Below, in pieces: positions 1 to 5,514 of a stretch of DNA of 5,514 bases. Origin of the DNA: DSNY01 sp040752195 (GTDB lineage Bacteria > Pseudomonadota > Gammaproteobacteria > Burkholderiales > Burkholderiaceae_F); the NCBI GenBank assembly GCA_040752195.1, contig JBFMFC010000115.1:1-5514 (forward strand). The letters run 5' to 3'. The first letter of the stretch is position 1. Every line of letters begins with the position of its first letter. A program made the position numbers and the translations under genes. The notes below the pieces were generated by a model that saw only the letters and a program-made list of their open reading frames with translations, was not told the origin of the DNA and did no database searches.

Positions 1-1
1 C

Positions 2-1039
2 GCCGCCGTCGCACTCACCGGCACCGCCGCCGGCCTGCTCGCCGCGCAGGACAAACAGGCGCCGACCGCGCCAGCTCAAGCCGCCACGCCGGCGGCGCCG
101 CTCGCCCAGGTCGAGCTGCGCACCGTCGAGGACTTCTACGCCGCCGACGCCGTGGTCGAGGCGGTGCGGCAGGCAACCGTGTCGGCGCAGATCGCCGGGA
201 CGATCACACACTTGTACGTCGACGCCGGCGACCGCGTGAAGCGCGGACAGGTGCTGGCGCGAATCGACACGCGCGAGGCGGATGCGCAGGTTGCCGCGAG
301 CCGCGCCGGCGTGGCGCAGGCCGAGGCGGCCGCCGTGCAGGCGAAGCTCAATTACGAGAGGACCAAGAGCCTCGTCGCGCAGAACTTCGTCAGCCAGGCG
401 GCGCTGGACAAGGCCGATGCCGACTACAAGGCCGCGCTCGCGGCGCTCGAAGCCGCGCGCGCGGGGACCGCGCAGGCGGTCACCGCGCGCAGCTTTGCCG
501 AATTGCGCGCCCCGATCGACGGCGTGGTTTCGCAGCGACTGATGCAAGTCGGAGAACTCGCCACGCCGGGCAGGCCCGTGCTCGCGGTGCACGACCCGGC
601 CACCCTGCGCGCGGTCGGCAGCCTGCCGCAGTTCGTTCTGCCGCGTGCGGCAGCGGTTCGCAAGGCGAGCGTCGAACTGTCGGCGGTGCGCCAGATCGTC
701 GCTGCGAAGCAGGTGACGGTGCTGCCGGCCGCGGATCCGCGGCTGCTGTCGACGCTGATCCGCGCCGAGTTGCCGTCGGAACTTCCGCCGGGCGTGGTGC
801 CGGGCACCGCGGCCAAGATCCGCGTGCCCCTGGGCACGGCCCAGAAGCTCGTGATGCCCGCCGACGCGCTGATCCGGCGCGGTGAGCTGACGGCCGTCTA
901 CGTGATCGCCGCCGACGGCGTGGCGCGGCTGCGCCAGGTCCGCGTCGGCCCGACCTTCGAAGGCGGTGTCGTCGAAGTGCTCGCGGGGCTGTCCGCCGGC
1001 GAGCGCGTGCAGATCAATCCGCTGGTGGCCGCGCAATGA
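2..1039 (+). CDS. RND efflux periplasmic adaptor (membrane fusion protein), 5'-truncated
   Basis: This is the periplasmic adaptor that would link the inner-membrane RND pump encoded next to an outer-membrane channel. The frame is open from base 2, giving 345 visible residues; the GTG at 152 is internal, and the real start lies left of the window. The first 15 or so residues (AAVALTGTAAGLLAA) look like the end of a signal peptide or N-terminal anchor, followed by an Ala/Pro/Gln linker. No lipobox Cys is visible. Then come a first lipoyl half (about 57-92, with AGDRVKRGQVLARID), an Ala/Gln-rich alpha-hairpin (about 93-160), the second lipoyl half (about 167-198, LRAPIDGVVSQR and VGELATPGRPVL), a beta-barrel (about 200-285) and a membrane-proximal domain to the end (VRVGPTFEGGVVEVLAGL, then GERV). 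This order is that of the AcrA/HlyD family. The stop overlaps the transporter start (ATGA). The family call is secure; the substrate cannot be read from the adaptor. Confidence 0.94.
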   Translation, partial: AAVALTGTAAGLLAAQDKQAPTAPAQAATPAAPLAQVELRTVEDFYAADAVVEAVRQATVSAQIAGTITHLYVDAGDRVKRGQVLARIDTREADAQVAASRAGVAQAEAAAVQAKLNYERTKSLVAQNFVSQAALDKADADYKAALAALEAARAGTAQAVTARSFAELRAPIDGVVSQRLMQVGELATPGRPVLAVHDPATLRAVGSLPQFVLPRAAAVRKASVELSAVRQIVAAKQVTVLPAADPRLLSTLIRAELPSELPPGVVPGTAAKIRVPLGTAQKLVMPADALIRRGELTAVYVIAADGVARLRQVRVGPTFEGGVVEVLAGLSAGERVQINPLVAAQ

Positions 1040-4000
1040 AACCCGCCGACAACGCCGCGCTCGGCGTCTCCGGGCGCATCGCGCGCGCCTTTCTGACTTC
1101 GCAGATGACGCCGCTGCTCGCCCTCGTCGCGCTGCTGATGGGCGTGTTCGCCGTTCTCGTGACGCCGAAGGAGGAGGAGCCGCAGATCAACGTGACGATG
1201 GCCAACGTCTTCATCCCGTTCCCCGGGGCGACCAGCGAAGACGTGCACAACCTCGTCACCGTGCCCGCCGAGCAGGTCGTTTCGCAGATCACCGGCATCG
1301 AGCACGTGTACTCGGTGACGCGGCCGGGGCTGGCCATCCTGACGGTGCAGTACAAGGTCGGCCAGGACCGCATCGCCGCGCTCGTGCGCCTGTATGACAC
1401 GCTGTCGGCCAACCGCGACTGGGTGCCCGCGCACCTGGGGGTCGGCGAGTTCATCGTCAAGCCCAAGGGCATCGACGACGTGCCGATCGTCTCGCTGACG
1501 ATGTACTCGAAGCGCCCCGATGCGACCGCCGAAAGCCTGGCGAAGGTCGCGCACGCGATCGAGATCGAACTGAAGCGCGTGCCCGGAACGCGCGAAGTGA
1601 CGACCTACGGCGGACCCGACCAGGTGGTGCGGGTCACGCTCGACCCCGAGCGGCTCGCCGCGCATCGGATCACCGTGACCGACATCGAGCGCGCGCTGCG
1701 CGCGACCAACGCCTCGGCGCCGGCGGGCAGCCTGACCAGCGGCAACCGCACGATCGAGGTGCGCACCGGCGAGTTCTTCGCCGGCGCGCGCGACGTCGCG
1801 CAGCTCGTCGTCGGGGTACGCGGCGAAGGCACCGATCGGCGTCCCGTGTATCTGTCCGACGTCGCGCGCGTGACCGACGGCGCCGATCAACCGACGCGCT
1901 TCGTCTGGCACGGCGAAAACGTCAAGGCCGCCGACGGGTCGGTTCGCTACACCGAGTTTCCGGCCGTCACGATCGCGGTGTCGAAAAAGCCCGGCGAGAA
2001 CGCCTCGACCGTCGCCGACGCGCTGATGGCGCGCGTCGACGAGCTGCGCGGCACGGTGATCCCCGACGACGTGCAGATCGCGCTGACGCGCAACTACGGC
2101 GACACCGCGCGCGACAAGGCCAACAAACTGATCCAGAAGCTCATATTCGCGACGCTGTCGGTCGTCGCGCTGGTGTGGGCCACGCTCGGCCGGCGCGAAG
2201 CGGTGATCGTCGGCGTCGCGGTCGTGCTGACGCTGGCGACCACGCTGTTCGCTTCGTGGGCGTGGGGCTTCACGCTGAATCGCGTGTCGCTGTTCGCGCT
2301 GATTTTTTCGATCGGCATCCTCGTCGACGACGCGATCGTCGTCGTAGAGAACATTCACCGGCGGGCCGCGTTCGACCATGCGGCGCCGACCGAGATGATT
2401 CCGCGCGCGGTCGACGAGGTCGGCGGGCCGACGATCCTCGCGACGCTGACCGTCATCGCGGCGCTGCTGCCGATGGCCTTCGTCACCGGGCTGATGGGCC
2501 CGTACATGGCGCCCATCCCGATCAACTCGTCGATGGGCATGCTGCTGTCGCTGGCGATCGCGTTCGTCGTGACGCCGTGGCTCGCGCTGCGGCTCCTGCA
2601 CCGGCACTACGCGGGCGCGCACGCGGCGCCGGCATCGGCCGACAAGCTGTCGCAGCGGCTCGCGGCCTTCTTCACCCGCGTGATGACGCCGTTCCTGCGC
2701 GCCGACGCGGGCCGCGCCAACCGCCGCAAGCTGTGGATCGGCGTGTTCGTCGCGATCGCGCTGTCGGCGGCGCTGGTGCCGGCCAAGCTCGTCGTGATGA
2801 AGATGTTGCCGTTCGACAACAAGAGCGAATTCCAGGTCGTCGTCGACATGCCGACCGGCACCGCCGTCGAGCGCACCGCCGGCGTGCTGCGCGAACTCGC
2901 CGGCGAACTGGCGAAGCTGCCCGAGGTCACCAGCGTGCAGGCGTACGCGGGGCTTGCGGCACCGATCAACTTCAACGGGCTGGTGCGCCAGTACTACCTT
3001 CGCACCGGCGGCGAGGTCGGCGACCTGCAGGTCAACCTCGTCGACAAGCACGCGCGCGACCGCAAGAGCCATGACATCGCGCAAGGCGTCCTGCCTGCGC
3101 TGCAGGCGATCGCCAAACGCCATGGCGCCGACATCAAGGTCGTCGAAGTCCCGCCGGGGCCGCCGGTGCTGTCGCCGATCGTCGCCGAGATCTACGGCCC
3201 CGACTACGACGCGCAGATCAGGCTCGCCAAGCAGGTGCGCGCGGCGTTCGAGGCCACGCCCGACATCGTCGCGATCGACGACTCCACGCTCGATGCGGCC
3301 AGCCGCGTCGTGTTGCGTGTCGACGCGGCGAAGGCCGCGCTGTACGGCATCCCGGTCGCCGAGGTGGCGCGCGCCGCGCGGCTCGCGCTCGCCGGCGAGG
3401 ACGTCACGCCGCTGCACGACGGGTCGAGCAAGTACGCGGTGCCGGTGCGCGTGGCGCTCGCGCCGGAGGCGATGGGCAACCTCGACACGGTGCTCAAGCT
3501 CAGACTGCGCGGACAGGACGCCGGCGGCCGCAGCTACGAAGTGGCGCTCGCCGAGCTCGTACGGCCGCTGACGCTGCCCGCCGAGCGGGTCATCTACCGC
3601 AAGGACCTGCAGCCGGTCGTCTACGTGGTCGGCGACGTGGCCGGCGGTCCGGGCAAGACCGACTCGCCGCTGTACGGCATGTTCGCGCTGCGCGAGGGCA
3701 TCGCCAGGCTCGCTGCGCCGGGCGGGCTGCCTTTGCAGGAGCACTGGATCGCGCAGCCGTCGGACCGCTACACCGCGTTCGGGTTGAAGTGGGACGGCGA
3801 GTGGCAGGTCACGTACGAAACCTTCCGCGACATGGGCATCGCCTACGCGGTCGGGCTGATCCTGATCTACCTGCTGGTGGTCGCGCAGTTCCGCTCGTAC
3901 CTGACGCCGTTGATCATCATGGCGCCGATTCCGCTGACGATCATCGGCGTGCTTCCGGGGCACGCGCTGCTGGGCAGCCAGTTCACCGCGACGTCGATGA

Positions 4001-4356
4001 TCGGCATGATCGCGCTGGCGGGCATCATCGTCCGCAACTCGATCCTGCTGGTGGACTTCATCCACCAGCGGCTCGGCGAGTGCGGCGACCTGCAGCAGGC
4101 GACGATCGACGCCGCCAGCGTGCGCGCCAAGCCGATCGTTCTGACCGCGGTCGCAGCGATGCTCGGCGCGCTGTTCATCCTCGACGACCCGATCTTCAAC
4201 GGCCTGGCGATCTCGCTGCTGTTCGGCATCTTCGTGTCGACGGCGCTGACGCTGATCGTGATCCCGGTCCTGTACTACGCGGCGACATGGCGGCAGGAAG
4301 CCGAACGCGCATGCGCGCCCAGACCCGAGGTTCAACCCACTCATCAAGGAGCTTGA
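1036..4356 (+). CDS. RND efflux transporter, inner-membrane permease (AcrB/HAE-like)
   Basis: A proton-driven RND pump of 1106 residues, slightly longer than the usual 1030-1050. The layout is classic: TM1 near 27-44, a large periplasmic loop to about 365, TM2-TM6 in 365-520, TM7 near 565-590, a second large loop to about 930, and TM8-TM12 to about 1080. TM4 carries the twin Asp of the proton relay (D431-D432 in GILVDDAIVVVEN), which fits drug-type (HAE) pumps rather than the heavy-metal type, where one Asp is usual. By alignment from memory with AcrB, R1030 and T1037 match the relay Arg971 and Thr978, but the Lys940 position is Arg (R1000 in GIIVRNSILLVDF). Other visible stretches are VPPGPPVLSPIVAEIYGP (705-722) and GDVAGGPGKTDSPLYGM (866-882). 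The start ATG overlaps the adaptor TGA, with only a weak GGTGG 7 bases upstream, so translation is probably coupled. Substrate unknown; the downstream regulator suggests a metal or thiol-reactive compound. Confidence 0.96.
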   Translation: MKPADNAALGVSGRIARAFLTSQMTPLLALVALLMGVFAVLVTPKEEEPQINVTMANVFIPFPGATSEDVHNLVTVPAEQVVSQITGIEHVYSVTRPGLAILTVQYKVGQDRIAALVRLYDTLSANRDWVPAHLGVGEFIVKPKGIDDVPIVSLTMYSKRPDATAESLAKVAHAIEIELKRVPGTREVTTYGGPDQVVRVTLDPERLAAHRITVTDIERALRATNASAPAGSLTSGNRTIEVRTGEFFAGARDVAQLVVGVRGEGTDRRPVYLSDVARVTDGADQPTRFVWHGENVKAADGSVRYTEFPAVTIAVSKKPGENASTVADALMARVDELRGTVIPDDVQIALTRNYGDTARDKANKLIQKLIFATLSVVALVWATLGRREAVIVGVAVVLTLATTLFASWAWGFTLNRVSLFALIFSIGILVDDAIVVVENIHRRAAFDHAAPTEMIPRAVDEVGGPTILATLTVIAALLPMAFVTGLMGPYMAPIPINSSMGMLLSLAIAFVVTPWLALRLLHRHYAGAHAAPASADKLSQRLAAFFTRVMTPFLRADAGRANRRKLWIGVFVAIALSAALVPAKLVVMKMLPFDNKSEFQVVVDMPTGTAVERTAGVLRELAGELAKLPEVTSVQAYAGLAAPINFNGLVRQYYLRTGGEVGDLQVNLVDKHARDRKSHDIAQGVLPALQAIAKRHGADIKVVEVPPGPPVLSPIVAEIYGPDYDAQIRLAKQVRAAFEATPDIVAIDDSTLDAASRVVLRVDAAKAALYGIPVAEVARAARLALAGEDVTPLHDGSSKYAVPVRVALAPEAMGNLDTVLKLRLRGQDAGGRSYEVALAELVRPLTLPAERVIYRKDLQPVVYVVGDVAGGPGKTDSPLYGMFALREGIARLAAPGGLPLQEHWIAQPSDRYTAFGLKWDGEWQVTYETFRDMGIAYAVGLILIYLLVVAQFRSYLTPLIIMAPIPLTIIGVLPGHALLGSQFTATSMIGMIALAGIIVRNSILLVDFIHQRLGECGDLQQATIDAASVRAKPIVLTAVAAMLGALFILDDPIFNGLAISLLFGIFVSTALTLIVIPVLYYAATWRQEAERACAPRPEVQPTHQGA
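4346..4351 (+). promoter_or_regulatory. Strong Shine-Dalgarno site for the DUF2892 gene
   Basis: AAGGAG lies 6 bases before the ATG at 4358, inside the last codons of the transporter gene. It is the best ribosome binding site in the window and fixes the start of the small membrane protein. It suggests that this gene is translated efficiently on its own and not only by coupling to the upstream gene. Confidence 0.8.
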
Positions 4357-4357
4357 T

Positions 4358-4579
4358 ATGACCGTCGAACGCTACATCCGGATCTTTGCCGGCACCTTCA
4401 TCCTGCTGTCGCTCGCGCTCGGTGTGGAGGGCAGTCCGCTGTTCGTGTCCAAGTGGTGGCTCGCGTTCACCGCGTTCGTCGGCGCGAACCTGCTGCAGTT
4501 CGGCTTCACGAACTTCTGCCCGCTCGGCTGGATCCTGAAGAAGCTCGGTGTGCCCGAGTCGCGCACCGCCTGCGCCTGA
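4358..4579 (+). CDS. Small DUF2892 / YgaP-type transmembrane-domain protein
   Basis: A 73-residue inner-membrane protein with two predicted helices, about residues 7-24 and 33-51, joined by a short loop (EGSPLFVSKWW). The N-terminal TVERYIRIFAGTFIL, a second helix ending in FGFTNFCPL, and the closing LKKLGV are typical of the DUF2892 family, which is also the membrane domain of the rhodanese protein YgaP. Here it stands alone, with no rhodanese domain. Cys54-Pro55 after helix 2 is the recurring family motif; a further Cys72 sits at the end. The start one base after the transporter stop, with AAGGAG at the right spacing, makes the start and operon membership firm. The biochemical role of stand-alone DUF2892 proteins is not settled. 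The link to sulfur-transfer chemistry is inferred from YgaP; a pump-accessory role is an equally open guess. Confidence 0.88.
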   Translation: MTVERYIRIFAGTFILLSLALGVEGSPLFVSKWWLAFTAFVGANLLQFGFTNFCPLGWILKKLGVPESRTACA

Positions 4580-4581
4580 GG
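4578..4581 (+). promoter_or_regulatory. Shine-Dalgarno site deciding the regulator start
   Basis: GAGG overlaps the TGA stop of the small membrane protein and lies 5 bases before the ATG at 4587. It supports that ATG over the upstream in-frame GTG at 4548, which would add 13 residues (CPSRAPPAPEA-type, unlike the family) and lie deep within the preceding gene. Confidence 0.6.
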
Positions 4582-4586
4582 CGACG

Positions 4587-4865
4587 ATGGCCGACGCACG
4601 CGACGCGCAGACCGCGCGGCACGACCTGGTGATGCGGCTGAAACGCGTCGAGGGCCAGCTGCGCGGCGTTCAGCACATGATCGAGGCCAACGAGGATTGC
4701 GAGGCGATCGCCCAGCAGTTGTCGGCCGCGCGCAAGGCGCTCGACCGGGCGTTCTACGAGCTGCTCGCCTGTGCGCTCGAGCATCCGCAGTTCGCGGTTG
4801 CAAAGGGCGAGAAGCCCGAGGCACGGGTTCAGCGCATCGCCCGCGCGCTCGCGAAGTTTGCGTGA
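4587..4865 (+). CDS. CsoR/RcnR/FrmR-family (DUF156) sensor-repressor with atypical ligand residues
   Basis: A 92-residue all-helical repressor of the family that binds DNA as a tetramer and lets go on binding a metal ion (CsoR, RcnR) or reacting with formaldehyde (FrmR) or persulfide (CstR). The family core is clear: LVMRLKRVEGQLRGVQHMIE (14-33), then EDC with Cys38 at the start of helix 2, QQLSAARKAL (43-52), and a basic C-terminal helix (ARVQRIARALAKFA). Cys38 matches the invariant first Cys. In an ungapped alignment made from memory, the usual His (Cys+25) is Ala63 and the next ligand (Cys+29) is Pro67; Cys62 and His66 lie one position earlier. Such spacing does not match canonical copper, nickel/cobalt, formaldehyde or CstR sensors, so the inducer cannot be named. 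As the last gene of the cluster it most likely represses the whole unit from an operator left of the window. Confidence 0.92.
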   Translation: MADARDAQTARHDLVMRLKRVEGQLRGVQHMIEANEDCEAIAQQLSAARKALDRAFYELLACALEHPQFAVAKGEKPEARVQRIARALAKFA

Positions 4866-4867
4866 GA

Positions 4868-4888
4868 ACGCGGGTCCTACGTCCGCGT
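4868..4888. terminator. Possible weak hairpin between convergent genes
   Basis: ACGCGG (4868-4873) and CCGCGT (4883-4888) are perfect inverted repeats around a 9-base loop, placed across the 11-base gap between two convergent stop codons. There is no T-run on either side, so it is not a convincing intrinsic terminator. Position is the main argument; in such GC-rich DNA a 6-bp stem can occur by chance. Confidence 0.25.
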
Positions 4889-5514
4889 GTCGTCCGTCGC
4901 CGCTTGCGGCGCGTCGTGCGCTGGCAGTGTCGGCGGCGTACGGATCGACGGCGGGTCGTACGCCGGCCGGATCGCCGAGCCCTGGGCGAAGCCGAATCCG
5001 GCTTCGACGGCGAGTGCGCGCTGCTCGGGCGTTTCGATGCCGGCGACGATCACGCGCTCGGCGCGCAGTCCGGCCGCGCGCGCTTCGAGTAGCACGTCTT
5101 CCCAGAACTCGGGGCGCTTCGATGTGGGCGCGAGCAGCTTCGCGAAGTCCGGCTGCACCAGGTCGATCGCCCGCATTTCCATGCTCGCGCGCGGCGCGCC
5201 GAGCCGATAGCCGACGGGGATCTGCTGCGAACGCAGCCAGTCGATGCAGCCCCTGACCCGGTACGGCGACCGCAACCGGTCGAGCTGACCCCGTAGCAGC
5301 ACGACGATCCGGTGCGTGTGGAATCGATGCGCATCGAAGGCATCGGTCACGAGGTCGAGGCAGCGCTCGACCGTGCCGAACGACAGCGTGACGCCGATCC
5401 GGCGCACCTTCTCGCGCTCCAGCAGGACGAACGCCTTCTCGAGTGCGTTGAGCTGGATTCGCGCGCGCTGCATCGTCCCCGGCTGGAAACCTTCGGTCCA
5501 GACATACAGTTCGT
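4877..5514 (-). CDS. Degenerate EAL-domain protein, C-terminal part (runs off right edge)
   Basis: The reverse frame is open from the window edge (5512) to a TAG at 4877-4879. The ATG at 5473 is internal: the codons before it read ELYVWTEGFQPGT with no stop, so the start is outside the window. Numbering from that Met, the fold of an EAL (c-di-GMP phosphodiesterase) domain can be followed: VTLS at 28-31 in place of vNLS, WLRSQQIPVGYRLG (79-92) in place of the Leu-Arg..Gly-Val..DDFG strand, VQPDFAKL (106-113) in place of KIDrsFv, IVAGIETPEQ (142-151) in place of iAEGVETxxQ, and GFGFAQGSAIRP (159-170) in place of GcdxxQGyxfgRP. The metal-binding and catalytic acids and Lys at these motifs are missing, so hydrolysis of c-di-GMP is unlikely. 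A Pro/Ala/Thr-rich tail (about 171-198) ends the protein. It may bind a ligand or partner. It is convergent to the efflux cluster and probably unrelated to it. What precedes the EAL region is unknown. Confidence 0.78.
   Translation of the reverse strand, partial: ELYVWTEGFQPGTMQRARIQLNALEKAFVLLEREKVRRIGVTLSFGTVERCLDLVTDAFDAHRFHTHRIVVLLRGQLDRLRSPYRVRGCIDWLRSQQIPVGYRLGAPRASMEMRAIDLVQPDFAKLLAPTSKRPEFWEDVLLEARAAGLRAERVIVAGIETPEQRALAVEAGFGFAQGSAIRPAYDPPSIRTPPTLPAHDAPQAATDDTRT

Noticed and set aside
2302..2309. A run of six T in an otherwise GC-rich region, considered as a terminator tail.
   Set aside because: No GC-rich stem precedes it directly, and it encodes conserved Ile-Phe-Ser codons inside the transporter.
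2325..2344. An 8-bp inverted repeat with a 4-base loop, partly overlapping a 10-bp palindrome (TCGTCGACGA, 2321-2330).
   Set aside because: It falls exactly on the codons for the conserved VDDAIVVVE of TM4. Repeated GTC/GAC codons produce the symmetry, so no regulatory role is needed.
2175..3074. A 299-codon forward open frame in another phase of the transporter gene.
   Set aside because: The translation is Arg/Ala/Gly-rich with no recognisable motif. It is a phase-shifted shadow of the transporter coding sequence.
898..4347. A reverse-strand open frame of 1149 codons covering nearly the whole transporter gene.
   Set aside because: Its translation is a low-complexity mix rich in Arg, Asp, His, Gln and Val with no domain, as expected opposite a GC-rich gene with biased third positions. 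The forward frame encodes an unmistakable RND transporter.
4548..4586. An upstream GTG start that would extend the regulator by 13 residues.
   Set aside because: It lies inside the preceding gene, adds Pro/Ala residues unlike the family N-terminus, and lacks a ribosome binding site. The ATG at 4587 has GAGG 5 bases upstream.
4898..4911. CGCCG-CTTG-CGGCG hairpin considered as a terminator for the efflux unit.
   Set aside because: It is short, has no T-run, and lies within the coding part of the convergent EAL gene. Such stems are common in GC-rich coding DNA.
4887..5256. Forward-strand open frames opposite the EAL-like gene (4887-5210 and 4771-5256).
   Set aside because: Their translations are Ser/Arg/Ala-rich without domain features. 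The reverse frame shows EAL-family motifs in the correct order.

Overview
The window is very GC-rich and tightly packed with genes. Codon choice is strongly G/C in the third position. A proteobacterium with a Gram-negative envelope is the natural reading, because the main content is a tripartite-type RND efflux system. A GC-rich betaproteobacterium (Burkholderiales or Rhodocyclales type) is my best guess, but it rests on general look only and no taxonomic marker is present.

Layout: (1) 2-1039 (+), the 3' part of a periplasmic adaptor (membrane fusion) protein gene whose start lies before the window. (2) 1036-4356 (+), a complete inner-membrane RND transporter of 1106 residues, overlapping the adaptor stop codon by ATGA. 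(3) 4358-4579 (+), a 73-residue two-helix membrane protein of the DUF2892 / YgaP transmembrane-domain type, one base after the transporter stop and behind a strong AAGGAG ribosome binding site. (4) 4587-4865 (+), a 92-residue CsoR/RcnR/FrmR-family regulator. (5) 4877-5514 (-), the C-terminal part of a convergent gene for an EAL-like domain that has lost the catalytic signature residues and runs off the right edge.

Genes 1-4 lie on one strand with overlaps or gaps of 1-7 bases, so they very likely form one transcription unit: two parts of an efflux pump, a small membrane protein of a type known from the sulfurtransferase YgaP, and a small sensor-repressor of a family that responds to metal ions, formaldehyde or persulfide. 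The inferred logic is inducible export of a toxic metal, thiol-reactive or sulfur-related compound, with the last gene giving autoregulation. The operon promoter, its operator and any outer-membrane channel gene would lie left of the window.

The points most worth a second look are the regulator's unusual Cys/Cys/His arrangement, an Arg at the transporter position normally held by the proton-relay Lys, the four-gene linkage itself, and the degenerate EAL domain. No RNA gene, mobile element, CRISPR array or sizeable intergenic region was seen. The longest gap between genes is 11 bases.
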